This document shows positions 46,563 through 55,556 of a stretch of DNA of 64,000 bases, piece after piece. The stretch's first letter is position 1; each line of letters opens with the position of its first letter. Position numbers and translations under genes: made by a program. The notes under the pieces are model-generated. The model was not told where the DNA came from, did no database searches, and worked only from the letters and a program-made list of their open reading frames with translations. Source of the DNA: Rhodospirillaceae bacterium. Its GTDB lineage: Bacteria > Pseudomonadota > Alphaproteobacteria > MPNO01 > UBA2964. The stretch spans positions 641,076 through 705,075 of the forward strand of contig PBIN01000014.1 in the NCBI GenBank assembly GCA_002720855.1, read 5' to 3'.

Positions 46563-47743
46563 TAGCCTTTCTCCAGAATTAGAACGGCGCTGGTACCCCA
46601 ATTTCGGACATAGGGAATTACGCCGATACCGGTACACATCGCCGTCGATGGGTTGGGGCTTTGTCGATCTGTCGCTTCGCCAAACAACTGACGCAGCGCC
46701 TCAATGATATTTATTTGTCCACCGGCTAATCCGGGCTGACCTGCTGAAATTTGTCCGCCGCCAGTATTAATTGGGAGTTTCCCAGTCGGTGATATATCCG
46801 TTTCCAGCAAATACTCCGATCCCGCTCCACGTTTACAGAATCCAATCTGTTCTAGTTGCAGCATCTCGGCGATTAGGAAGTCGTCATAGGGATGGAACAT
46901 GTCGATATCGTCGGTAGACATTCCTGCTTTCCCAAGCGCTTCGGGCCCCGCAATACCGAATCCGGTCTCTGTAATATCCGGGAGCTGTTCGTGGACGTTA
47001 AAATTCGTCAGTTCAGAATAGGCAATCGGATGAGCCATATTCTTGGCGCCGAGTTTCTTGGCACGTTCCGTCGTCGTGATGATGATTGCGTTTGCGCCAT
47101 CGCACGGCATGACAGAATCAAGGAGCCTCAAAGGCGTAGAGACCATTCGTGCATTCAAATAGTCATCAACCGTGATGGGTTTGCGAAGGCCCTCGACAGC
47201 ATATTCATTGACCAGTGCACCGTTGCGTTGGGCTACGGCGAGTTTGCCGAGCGCCTCAAACTTCAGGTCATACTGATGCATGTAGCGATGCATGATGAGC
47301 CCAAATGCGCCTGGCGGTCCTTGGATTCCTGTCGGGTTCCGAAATTCCGAGCGGTAAGAGCGCTGGTCATCTACACGTCGGGTGGTCGGTGCTGCAGCTG
47401 CAATCGATAAAACCATCTCGCAATAACCGGACTGGATCGCCGCGGCAGCACGAGCAACGTTTCCGGGCATTGAAGCTCCGCCGGTATCGGTCGTCTGTGT
47501 CCAGGATGTTTGAAGCCCCAGATGGTCGCCAAGGTAGTTGGACCAGAAATTATTACCGGCTTCGCTTGAAGGCAGGACAGTGGCCATACCATCTATATCC
47601 TTTGTACCAAGCCCGGTATATTCCAAAACCTTAGATGTTGCCTCCGCTGCGAGGTCATATGTCGAGCGCCCTGACCGGCGTACATTCTTCACTTCGCCGT
47701 AGCCAATGATGGCGATATCTTTGCTCGCCAAAGGATTGTTCAT
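46562..47743 (-). CDS. Thiolase-family protein (SCP2/Ltp-like)
   Basis: A 393-residue thiolase-fold protein resembling the lipid-transfer/SCP2 thiolases. It opens IAIIGYGEVKNVRRSGRSTY. It has DGMATVLPS, the segment GGASMPGNVARAAAAIQSG at the usual catalytic-cysteine place, and DMFHPYDDFLIAEMLQLEQ, INTGGGQISAGQPGLAGG and TAMCTGIGVIPYVRN near the C-terminus. The nucleophilic Cys position appears to be Ser/Gly-rich (GGASM), as in DUF35-associated non-condensing or aldolase-type thiolases. It is encoded directly before its DUF35 partner, so the two likely form a complex cleaving or making a C-C bond on an acyl-CoA. Confidence 0.88.
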   Translation of the reverse strand: MNNPLASKDIAIIGYGEVKNVRRSGRSTYDLAAEATSKVLEYTGLGTKDIDGMATVLPSSEAGNNFWSNYLGDHLGLQTSWTQTTDTGGASMPGNVARAAAAIQSGYCEMVLSIAAAAPTTRRVDDQRSYRSEFRNPTGIQGPPGAFGLIMHRYMHQYDLKFEALGKLAVAQRNGALVNEYAVEGLRKPITVDDYLNARMVSTPLRLLDSVMPCDGANAIIITTTERAKKLGAKNMAHPIAYSELTNFNVHEQLPDITETGFGIAGPEALGKAGMSTDDIDMFHPYDDFLIAEMLQLEQIGFCKRGAGSEYLLETDISPTGKLPINTGGGQISAGQPGLAGGQINIIEALRQLFGEATDRQSPNPSTAMCTGIGVIPYVRNWGTSAVLILEKG

Positions 47744-47876
47744 CTTATTGTTCCGACAGTTTGCCTCGGTTGCTTGAGCCTACGCCCAGATTGGCCACTG
47801 TCAATGGTTGCGCCCGTTGCAAACGCAACCACGCTGAGCGAAGATTGGACATCATCCAAGTACGAAAGAATTAAAT

Positions 47877-50060
47877 ATGGGAGCAACGTCAATCAGCAAG
47901 GTCGAAGCCCTGCTGAATCCCAAAAGTGTTGCAATTCTCGGAGCACGAGAAAACCCGATGGATTGGACCGCCCGGATATTTGCTAACTATCAGCGGTTTG
48001 AGTTCGACGGGCCAGTGTGGCCGGTCAATCCTCGTTTTGACGAAATTTGGGGCGTGCCTTGCTATAGCGGACTGTCGGATTTGCCCGAAGTTCCTGACAA
48101 GCTCGTTGTGATGAGGGCTGCCGCTTCTGTCTGCGGCATTTTGCGCGAGGCCGCCGAAATGGGGACGCGCAGCGCGACGGTTTATGCCGCCGGTTACTCG
48201 GAACTTGGTACTGAAGAGGGTAAAGCGCTTGAGGACGAATTGCGGACCGTCATCCAGGAAACGGGATTGGCCGTCTGTGGACCGAATTGCCTAGGTAGTA
48301 TGTCCGCGCGGGGCAAATCTCTTTGTTTGCCTGACGACCGTATTCGGGAGCTTGTACGGGGACCGGTTGCAATGGTGGGCCAGAGCGGGACCACAACGCC
48401 CGGTATTGGACGCACGCTAATCGATCGGGGAATTGACGTTAGCTATATCGTTACAAGTGGCAATGAAGTCGGCCTGACGACTGCCGACTACATCAACTAT
48501 TTCGTCGATGATGCCGAGGTTAAACTGATTTTCTGTTTGATTGAGGCGGTGCGACGACCGCGGGACTTCCTGGAGGCTTGTCGTCGTGCGCGCGATGCCG
48601 GAAAGCCGGTTATAGCGCTCAAAATGGGTGTATCCGAGGGTGGGCGCGCTGCCGCGCTTGCGCATACCGGGTCTATGGCTGGGGCGATTGAAGCTTTTGA
48701 TGCTGTGGCCGGTGATGCCGGTGTCATTCGCGTTGAGAGCGGCGATGCGGCTGTAGATTTGATCGAGCTACTGGTCAATGCGGGAATTCCCGAAACGAAC
48801 GATGTTGGTGTTCTGGTTTATTCAGGCGGCGTAAGAGGACTGGCATTGGACGCAGCAGATCGGCATGGTGTGCCGTTACCAGATTTTGCTCCGGAAACAG
48901 CTGCAAAGTTCCAGGAAATTCTGGGTGATGACCTGCACGTAACCAATCCGCTTGATGCAGCGGGGTTTATGAATCAAAAACTCGATGCCGTCCTAGAAAT
49001 GGTTACTGCAATACAAAACGACCCTAATATCGGGACAATATTGTTTCAGGAAGATCTTCCGCCAAACGAAGGAATTAACGACGCCAACAAACGCCGTACT
49101 AAACGCGTTCTGGATACAATGACGGCTTTTCAGAAGCAATTCCTCGATGATGGCGGCAAACCGATCGGGCTCATAGCACCGGCATCGGCTGATTTAACGC
49201 CATTTAGTCGCGATGCTCGTAAAAAATTTTCCAGTATTCCAGTGCTCAGTGAGCCGGGTCGTGCATTTCGAGCGTTAAAAACTGCATTCTCTTATCGTGA
49301 AAGAGTGAAATCTCTTGCAAATGAATCCACTTCGGAAGCAGGCAACCCGTCTAATGTAATTGCCCAGGTATTGGCGGAGAGTTCGGAGTCACCGATGTTT
49401 CCGCTTTCCGAACCGAAATCCAAGGAACTCATATCGTCGTACGGTGTTTCAGTTCCGCAAGAAGGATTTGCCGCAACACCGGAGGAGGCTTCTAAATTAG
49501 CCGAGGAAATTGGATATCCGGTCGTCGTAAAGGGCGTTGCTGCTGCATTGACGCACAAGTCTGATGCGGGAGCGGTGAAATTGAATCTGGAGAATGCTGC
49601 CGCCGTCGAAGTGGCCTGTGCAGAAATCGATACCAGCGTGTCAGCATATAACTCTGACATTGTCCTCGATGGTTGGTTGGTCGCGCAATCGGTACCAAAA
49701 GGACTCGAGTTGGTTATCGGCATTCAACGTGATCCGGAAATGGGCCCGGTGGTTATGTTTGGCCTTGGTGGCGTCTGGCTGGAACTGATCAACGACGTAG
49801 CATTTTGCGGTCCGGGCTTTGGACGGTCGCGCGCCGAACGTATGATCAATGAAACCCGCGCAGGACGCTTGCTTGATGGCTATCGCGGCGATGGTCCCTT
49901 TGACCGGGAAGCGGTTATCGAGGCGCTCGTTGCTGTTGGACAGATGGCTGCAGACAATGTCGATTATATAGAATCTCTCGACATAAATCCGTTTGTGGCT
50001 CTGAGCCCCGGAGAAGGCGCTTTCGCACTCGATGCGCTTGCCGTAATAGGCGCGGGATGA
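47877..50060 (+). CDS. Acyl-CoA synthetase, ADP-forming (acetate-CoA ligase family)
   Basis: A 727-residue NDP-forming CoA ligase, joining an acid to CoA with ATP through a phosphohistidine. The CoA-binding domain is near 10-110 (LLNPKSVAILGARENPMDWT). The succinyl-CoA ligase-like middle has the catalytic histidine in AALAHTGSMAGAIEAFD near 260, and the ATP-grasp domain spans about 500-720 (YPVVVKGVAAALTHKSDAG). It is divergent from thiolase-DUF35-dehydrogenase and 12 bases ahead of a second acyl-CoA dehydrogenase. Likely it activates the acid consumed by this cluster; substrate unknown. The start is ATG 47877, with no strong ribosome site (TTAAATATGG). Confidence 0.9.
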   Translation: MGATSISKVEALLNPKSVAILGARENPMDWTARIFANYQRFEFDGPVWPVNPRFDEIWGVPCYSGLSDLPEVPDKLVVMRAAASVCGILREAAEMGTRSATVYAAGYSELGTEEGKALEDELRTVIQETGLAVCGPNCLGSMSARGKSLCLPDDRIRELVRGPVAMVGQSGTTTPGIGRTLIDRGIDVSYIVTSGNEVGLTTADYINYFVDDAEVKLIFCLIEAVRRPRDFLEACRRARDAGKPVIALKMGVSEGGRAAALAHTGSMAGAIEAFDAVAGDAGVIRVESGDAAVDLIELLVNAGIPETNDVGVLVYSGGVRGLALDAADRHGVPLPDFAPETAAKFQEILGDDLHVTNPLDAAGFMNQKLDAVLEMVTAIQNDPNIGTILFQEDLPPNEGINDANKRRTKRVLDTMTAFQKQFLDDGGKPIGLIAPASADLTPFSRDARKKFSSIPVLSEPGRAFRALKTAFSYRERVKSLANESTSEAGNPSNVIAQVLAESSESPMFPLSEPKSKELISSYGVSVPQEGFAATPEEASKLAEEIGYPVVVKGVAAALTHKSDAGAVKLNLENAAAVEVACAEIDTSVSAYNSDIVLDGWLVAQSVPKGLELVIGIQRDPEMGPVVMFGLGGVWLELINDVAFCGPGFGRSRAERMINETRAGRLLDGYRGDGPFDREAVIEALVAVGQMAADNVDYIESLDINPFVALSPGEGAFALDALAVIGAG

Positions 50061-50072
50061 TGGAATGGAAAA

Positions 50073-51263
50073 ATGGAACTCGTCCTAACAGATGATCAGC
50101 GATTACTCAAAGAGAGTGCCGAAAAACTGGTTGAGCGATGTGGCGGCGCTGATGCTCACCGTAAGTTGCGGGAGAGCGAAACTGGTTTTGACTCGGAGCG
50201 TCTCGGAATAATAGCGGAGGCAGGTTGGCTTTCTCTTATGGTGCCCGAGAAGGCCGATGGATTGGGGCTCGGGATCACCGATCTAGCGCTGGCCCTTGAA
50301 CAGGCGGGTCGGGGGCTAATGACTGAACCCGTCAGCGCTTTGGCGGCGAGCGCGCGTGCAGTAGGGACAGGTCGTGCGGCCACTGGCGCTGGTACCGAGC
50401 AAGCACTTAACAGCCTCGTCGCGGGCGAAAACATTCTCCTGCCGGTGCTCCAGGACCCAAGCAAGCCTGAAGAAAACCGTGAACGCGTTTTTGCAGAGCA
50501 CTATCACTACGGATATCAACTGACAGGAAAGCGAACTGGCGTTCCTTATGCAGACGCTGCAGACGGGTTTCTGGTAGATGCAAATACTTCTGATGGAACG
50601 ATCCTGATCATTGTTCCTAAAGACACATTTGGCGTTAGCGTCGATATCTCCCGTTCAGTCGATGGAACGGCGCACGGGACGATCGAGTTTGCTGAAGCAA
50701 CACTTATGGCAGATGAGTTGCTGATTGCAGGCGTAAAACAGGGAGAGGCCTTGTCGGTCGATATCTATGATCGATTGATCCTGGGTGTCTCGGCAGAGAT
50801 GCTAGGTGTGATGGAACAGGCTCTTGAATTGGCGGTGGCTTATATGCAGACCCGTGAGCAGTTTGGCCGTCCTATTGGCAGTTTCCAGGCTTTGCAGCAC
50901 CGGGCTGTTAACGACCATATCCAAATCGAATTAACCCGCTCGCTCCTTTATCAGGTTTGCAGCGCTATCGATGGTGGACATGGTAGCCGTGCAATGGTGG
51001 CCGCCGTCAAAGCGCGGGCCTCCGATGCCGTCTTGTCGGTAACAAAATCGGTAATTCAAATGCACGGTGCGATTGGTTTTACAGATGAATATGACGCCGG
51101 TTTATTTCTCCGACGCGCGATGACGCTCGCAGCACAATATGGCAATGCCACCGAACATCGCGAACGCTATGTCCGCTTGTCACAGATAGAGGCTGAAACA
51201 GAGACCGGGCCAAAAAAGCGCCGTCGGCGGAAAAAACCAAAGAAGTCTATTTTTGCTACTTAA
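50073..51263 (+). CDS. Acyl-CoA dehydrogenase with basic C-terminal tail
   Basis: A 396-residue dehydrogenase of the less conserved type: N-terminal helices (TDDQRLLKESAEKLVERCGG), a middle beta domain, and a C-terminal domain with AVAYMQTREQFGRPIGSFQA and MHGAIGFTDEYDAGLFLRRA. The usual catalytic glutamate box is absent. Together with the other dehydrogenase nearby this recalls paired subunits of alpha2-beta2 dehydrogenases in steroid catabolism. The tail ends GPKKRRRRKKPKKSIFAT, a strongly basic stretch unusual for the family. It is 12 bases after the ligase gene. Confidence 0.88.
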   Translation: MELVLTDDQRLLKESAEKLVERCGGADAHRKLRESETGFDSERLGIIAEAGWLSLMVPEKADGLGLGITDLALALEQAGRGLMTEPVSALAASARAVGTGRAATGAGTEQALNSLVAGENILLPVLQDPSKPEENRERVFAEHYHYGYQLTGKRTGVPYADAADGFLVDANTSDGTILIIVPKDTFGVSVDISRSVDGTAHGTIEFAEATLMADELLIAGVKQGEALSVDIYDRLILGVSAEMLGVMEQALELAVAYMQTREQFGRPIGSFQALQHRAVNDHIQIELTRSLLYQVCSAIDGGHGSRAMVAAVKARASDAVLSVTKSVIQMHGAIGFTDEYDAGLFLRRAMTLAAQYGNATEHRERYVRLSQIEAETETGPKKRRRRKKPKKSIFAT

Positions 51264-51268
51264 TTGTA

Positions 51269-53047
51269 CTATGCAGTTTTTCGATCCACGCGTTCTGTCG
51301 GAAAGCGCACGGTCACGGTCGTACCAACGCCAAGTTGACTCTGCAGATCTAGCGAGCCGCCATGCATTTCTGCTAGTGACTTGGATAGAGGGAGACCAAG
51401 ACCCGTCCCCTCGAACCGTCGGTTAAAAGTACTATCGACTTGTCCGAACAAGCCAAGCGCTTTCGGTATGTCCTCGAGCGCAATACCAATTCCTGTGTCT
51501 TCTACCTGAAAGACATAGCCGCCGGTATCGCTGTACCAGGTCGTGAGGGTAACTTGCCCACTTGGGCCCGTGAATTTGAGGGCATTGGAGAGAAGGTTGA
51601 TCAGGATCTGTTTTAGCTTTTTCTCATCGGCGAATATTGGTGGTAATTCATCCGAAGATTCGACCGTTAAGCGGACGTTGGACCTTTGGGCCTGATCGTG
51701 AAGCATACGCGATACACTGCGTATAACAGCGGAAACCTCAATCCATTCTTCAAATAGTTCCTCGTTTCCGGATTCGATTTTTGAAAAATCGAGTACGTCA
51801 TTTATCAGTTCGAGGAGGTGTCTTCCCGCGTCGTTAATATCTCGTGCGTAGTCACGATACTTAGTACTTCCAACGGGACCAAAGGTTTGCTCCCTGATAA
51901 TGTCGGAAAACCCCATAATGGCGTTTAAGGGTGTCCGTAATTCATGGCTCATATTGGACAGGAATTCAGATTTGGCTCGGCTTGCCTCTTCTGCCAGGTC
52001 CCGCGCTTTGGTTACCTCGTTGGTTGTTCTCATGAGGGCATCGGTCTGAGCTTCCAGTCGGGTTTTCGTTTTTTGCAATTCAATGAATTTAGAATTTAGC
52101 TCAACCTGACTTTCCTCGAGTCGGCGTTCAAACTCCATGTGATCGGTGATGTCGAGACCCAAGGCGTCACATACGATTTCGTTATCCCCCCGGCTTCGCG
52201 GGTGAACCAATAATCGCAACCAAATTACTTTTTCGCCGCCTGAACGTATTCGAAAGTCATGCGCGATAGGTTGTCCAGAGACTGCGCAATTATTCAAAAC
52301 ATCCAAAAGTGCACGGCGGTCTTCGGGCAAAATGTTACGGAGAAGATGCCGTGGAGAACGCATCAGGAATTCGCGAGAAAATCCAGCGATTTCAGAAACT
52401 CCGTCGCTCATGAAGGTAAAATCCATCCGGTTACTAGGCCCAACGGACCATTGAACCACGATGCCTGGAACGTTAGCCGTCAGACTGGAGAGTCGCGCAT
52501 GTACTTCGGTGTGGGCTTCAATTGAATTGCGATGCTGGATAGCAAGACTGGCGAGATCTTTGAATTCGTTGACGATGCCGATTTCTGTTTCGTCGGGACT
52601 GCCAGTTGTTTCCCTGTAAATAGCGAAGGTCCCTATTACGACGCCATTTGCGGACATGATCGGTTCTGACCAGCACGCACGAATGCTATGGGCACGCGCG
52701 AGCGCAAGAAAACTTCGCCATTTTGGATCGACTGAAATATCCCCTGTAATAACCCTCTCGCTTAGAGCAGCGGCCGTGCCACAGGTTCCGGCTGAAGGGC
52801 TAATTTGGAGACCATTGATTGCTTGGGTATAACTGTCGGGAAGTTGTGGAGCTGCTCCATGGATAAGGCGATCACCGCTTGGTGCAACGATTTGAATTGA
52901 TGCTTTTATTTCTGGTAATCGTTCCTCAACCGACTCGCAAATTTCTGAAAGAACGGCCTTCAATCGCTCACCTTTTGCAAGAAGGCGAATGATTGAGTTT
53001 CGGGCGGCGAAACTCTGTTCCTGAAAATTAGGGCGGGGCAGTGTCAC
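51269..53047 (-). CDS. GAF-PAS sensor histidine kinase (soluble)
   Basis: A 592-residue kinase without membrane helices. The N-terminal GAF domain has SAGTCGTAAALSERVITGDI (near 95) and WSEPIMSANGVVIGTFAIY. A PAS domain follows near 190-310 (ISEIAGFSREFLMRSPRHLL-like), then a coiled-coil. HisKA is EFLSNMSHELRTPLNAIMGF with the phospho-histidine, and the ATPase domain has NLLSNALKFTGPSG, DTGIGIALEDIP and GTGLGLPLSKSL. No receiver domain or regulator lies nearby, so it is an orphan kinase. Its stop is 6 bases from the convergent dehydrogenase gene. It overlaps the end of the upstream Sel1-repeat gene by 4 bases, suggesting co-expression. Confidence 0.93.
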   Translation of the reverse strand: MTLPRPNFQEQSFAARNSIIRLLAKGERLKAVLSEICESVEERLPEIKASIQIVAPSGDRLIHGAAPQLPDSYTQAINGLQISPSAGTCGTAAALSERVITGDISVDPKWRSFLALARAHSIRACWSEPIMSANGVVIGTFAIYRETTGSPDETEIGIVNEFKDLASLAIQHRNSIEAHTEVHARLSSLTANVPGIVVQWSVGPSNRMDFTFMSDGVSEIAGFSREFLMRSPRHLLRNILPEDRRALLDVLNNCAVSGQPIAHDFRIRSGGEKVIWLRLLVHPRSRGDNEIVCDALGLDITDHMEFERRLEESQVELNSKFIELQKTKTRLEAQTDALMRTTNEVTKARDLAEEASRAKSEFLSNMSHELRTPLNAIMGFSDIIREQTFGPVGSTKYRDYARDINDAGRHLLELINDVLDFSKIESGNEELFEEWIEVSAVIRSVSRMLHDQAQRSNVRLTVESSDELPPIFADEKKLKQILINLLSNALKFTGPSGQVTLTTWYSDTGGYVFQVEDTGIGIALEDIPKALGLFGQVDSTFNRRFEGTGLGLPLSKSLAEMHGGSLDLQSQLGVGTTVTVRFPTERVDRKTA

Positions 53048-53697
53048 GCTGCAGTCTCACCGCCAGTTTTCAAAGAATTTTTGATATTAGTATCCGGAGT
53101 ATCTCGCAGAAATTGAGTGAGAGTGTTTTTAGCTTTGACCGCCATTGCCATATTCTCGGCGGTGAGATTTCCTTGCGTCGCTTGGGTAAGCCATTTCAGA
53201 GCTTCGCGTGGGGCGGCTTCTACACCTTTACCGTCACGCAACATCAAACCGTATATTAGTTGCGCTGTTGAGTTTCCCCCTTTGGCGGCTTTTTGAAACC
53301 AAAATAAAGCGAGACCGAGATCTTTAGGGGCCAGTTTCCCTTTTGCATAAATACTGCCCAGTCGATGCATTGCTTTTGTATCGCCCATGCTGGCCGCTTT
53401 TTCTAACCAGCCGATTGCGGTAGCGGGATCTTTCTCGAAATATTCACCGCGCAAATAGAGCTGCGCTAGAGTCATTCCTGCGGTTGCACTACCGCCCAAA
53501 GCCGCTTTCTCGTACCACCGGACCGCTTCTGAGGTGTTCGCAGGTACAATTTCGCCTTTCAGATAAATTGTTCCTAGTGCAACTTGTGCATTTGGATCTC
53601 CGTTAGCCGCCGAAGTAAATATCGCGATCGTCTCTTTGGGAAACGACTCCGGGTAAACGGGCTCCTGATCGAGTTTATTCCATCTATGGACTGGCAT
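53044..53697 (-). CDS. Sel1-repeat protein
   Basis: A 217-residue protein made of about four Sel1-like (TPR-related) repeats, such as AQVALGTIYLKGEIVPANTS, AGMTLAQLYLRGEYFEKDPA, AMHRLGSIYAKGKLAPKDLG and AQLIYGLMLRDGKGVEAAPR. No signal peptide is seen, so it is probably cytoplasmic. Sel1 repeats mediate protein contacts and often accompany signalling proteins. The gene overlaps the kinase gene start, so the two are likely made together, and it could be a scaffold for the kinase. Start M at 53697 is preceded by nothing striking. Confidence 0.85.
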   Translation of the reverse strand: MPVHRWNKLDQEPVYPESFPKETIAIFTSAANGDPNAQVALGTIYLKGEIVPANTSEAVRWYEKAALGGSATAGMTLAQLYLRGEYFEKDPATAIGWLEKAASMGDTKAMHRLGSIYAKGKLAPKDLGLALFWFQKAAKGGNSTAQLIYGLMLRDGKGVEAAPREALKWLTQATQGNLTAENMAMAVKAKNTLTQFLRDTPDTNIKNSLKTGGETAA

Positions 53698-53854
53698 TAT
53701 CTATTTTATTCAAACTATTAACGTACGCTTTTCGAAACATAGAACAGTTATAAATTGCGTATCTTTTCGTATCCTTAACGTCTCATATTTGTGGTTAACG
53801 GACCGTTCACGTTCGATCTGTAGACTGCCAGTATTTATAAACCATTGAAATTGG

Positions 53855-54376
53855 ATGATTTTCTCGATGGACTTATACGAAGCCGCGAAGCGAGCTGTCT
53901 GCAACATTATTGCAGTAGCTTTATCGATGACTGTTGCCTCCGTCGAGGCACTCTTGCCCACTACCCCGCAATGGCTGGAACGCGTGGATCAGCTTGCTGC
54001 GCAGATGAAGGCCGCTGCTCAGCCAGAGCAGAAAACGAAGATGCGGCGGCGGGTTCAAAATTCTGACAATGACGAGGAAGAAGAATTTGTCGTTGCCAAT
54101 GATCAATTGCTGCTCGCTTACAATCAACTTTGGCAATTTGTGCACGACCTTCGCAGTGAGGGCATTTCGCTCGATGAGCCTTTTTGCGATCGCATCGAAA
54201 AGGAATGGTCGGTTACGACTTTGCTGACCTATATGCGAAATGCCGATACGGCTCTTCAGGAACATGCCGAGAAGGCGATGGATTCGGCAGCGGGATATTT
54301 AAGCGGAAATTTGGAAGAGTTTCCCAATTCGATTGAAGAAAATCCAGCCGAAAGCCAGTCAACGTCAGCTATCTAA
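53855..54376 (+). CDS. Hypothetical protein
   Basis: A 173-residue protein that I do not recognise. It starts either MIFSMDLYEAAKRAVCNII or at an internal ATG at 53867. It has a moderately hydrophobic N-terminal helix, a basic-acidic stretch (KTKMRRRVQNSDNDEEEEF), then an all-helical part (NDQLLLAYNQLWQFVHDLRS, YMRNADTALQEHAEKAMDSA) and an acidic tail. Codon use looks like its neighbours. It lies between the divergent Sel1-repeat gene and a dehydrogenase gene, about 100 bases ahead. No functional call is justified. Confidence 0.6.
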   Translation: MIFSMDLYEAAKRAVCNIIAVALSMTVASVEALLPTTPQWLERVDQLAAQMKAAAQPEQKTKMRRRVQNSDNDEEEEFVVANDQLLLAYNQLWQFVHDLRSEGISLDEPFCDRIEKEWSVTTLLTYMRNADTALQEHAEKAMDSAAGYLSGNLEEFPNSIEENPAESQSTSAI

Positions 54377-54478
54377 AGTCGTCTCAGCTCACGCGCTAAA
54401 CAAAAATATTTCTACTTGATTGTTTTGCTATGGTTCCAGTACCAACAGGAATCATTGAAAATTATTGGTGCGCGGCAC

Positions 54479-55543
54479 ATGAACATCCTCATTCTTCCCG
54501 GCGATGGTATCGGTCCGGAAATCGTATCAGTCGCGGATGTTGCTCTTCAGACCGTGGATAAACGATTTAACCTCGGTCTGAATTTGGATCGCCAGGAGGC
54601 TGGGCTCGCCAGTCTGGCGGCTTCCGGAACAACATTGACCGATAAAGTGGCAGCAAAAGCGAGAGCTGCTGATGGCGTCGTGTTGGGGCCCGCTTCGACG
54701 GAAGATTATCCTACCGCTGCGGAAGGCGGTATTAATATTTCTGCCTGGTTTAGGAAAGAGTTCGATCTCTACGCCAACATTCGCCCCAGTAAAGTTCGTC
54801 CGGGCGTTCCCGGCCATGTTCCCGAAATGGATTTGGTAATTGTTCGGGAGAATACGGAAGGGTTTTACGCTGACCGGAATATGGCAGTCGGTACGGGTGA
54901 ATTCATGCCAACCCCCGACGTTGCTCTCGCTGTCGGAAAGGCAACGGTTCATGGTTGTCGGCGCATTGCTGTAGCGGCATTTGAGCTCGCGCGCCGGCGC
55001 AATAAGCATCTTACGGCAGTGCATAAAGCAAATGTTTTACGCCACTACAGTGGCCTGTTTGTTGATCAGGTTGACGAAGTTTCTTCCGAGTATCCCGACA
55101 TCGAGGTCGAAAAGGTTATTGTTGATGCAATGGCAGCGCTTCTCGTGCGCTCGCCTGAGAAGTATGACGTGGTCGTCACGACCAATATGTTCGGAGATAT
55201 TCTTTCCGATGAAGCAGCAGAACTCGCTGGCGGATTGGGACTGGCGGCATCGATTAATGCTGGCGATGAGCACGCGATTGCACAAGCCGCTCATGGTTCG
55301 GCACCCGATATAGCGGGACAGAACATCGCAAATCCGGTTGCGATGATTCATTCAACGGCAATGCTCCTGGATCATCTTGGTGCCAAGAACGGCAACAATA
55401 AGCTCATCGAAGCCGGCGGCTTTCTGGCGGATCGCACCGACGCACTTTTGGCGTCCCCTGAAACCAGAACAGGTGATCTAGGAGGGAATTGTACGACGAG
55501 CGGCTTTGGTGAAGCCCTCGTGGCTTCGATTATGCAAGCCTGA
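54479..55543 (+). CDS. Isocitrate/isopropylmalate dehydrogenase family protein
   Basis: A 354-residue member of the beta-decarboxylating dehydrogenases. It opens MNILILPGDGIGPEIV, has the substrate arginines in ANIRPSKVRPG and VIVRENTEGFYADR, and the metal-aspartate signature TTNMFGDILSDEAAELAGGL near 250. AAHGSAPDIAGQNIANPVAMIHS is the cofactor loop; its residues suggest NAD. The sequence is not a plain LeuB: NTEGFYADR is closer to isocitrate, tartrate or homoisocitrate-type enzymes. The leuA gene is 20 kb away, so a leucine role is not supported. Start M at 54479 fits the family; the frame upstream to 54416 does not. Confidence 0.87.
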   Translation: MNILILPGDGIGPEIVSVADVALQTVDKRFNLGLNLDRQEAGLASLAASGTTLTDKVAAKARAADGVVLGPASTEDYPTAAEGGINISAWFRKEFDLYANIRPSKVRPGVPGHVPEMDLVIVRENTEGFYADRNMAVGTGEFMPTPDVALAVGKATVHGCRRIAVAAFELARRRNKHLTAVHKANVLRHYSGLFVDQVDEVSSEYPDIEVEKVIVDAMAALLVRSPEKYDVVVTTNMFGDILSDEAAELAGGLGLAASINAGDEHAIAQAAHGSAPDIAGQNIANPVAMIHSTAMLLDHLGAKNGNNKLIEAGGFLADRTDALLASPETRTGDLGGNCTTSGFGEALVASIMQA

Positions 55544-55556
55544 GGCGTTTAGCCCC

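Noticed and set aside
46892..47410. 172-residue frame antisense to the thiolase gene
   Set aside because: It mirrors a well-supported thiolase and shows no recognisable protein pattern.
53710..53961. 83-residue minus-strand frame upstream of the Sel1-repeat gene
   Set aside because: Overlaps the hypothetical gene at 53855 and the promoter gap; no ribosome site or protein-like pattern.
54527..55024. 165-residue frame antisense to the isocitrate/isopropylmalate-type gene
   Set aside because: Lies wholly inside a motif-supported gene and has no family-like sequence.
54479..55543. Calling this dehydrogenase LeuB
   Set aside because: Motifs around the substrate arginines and the distance from leuA do not support a leucine role.
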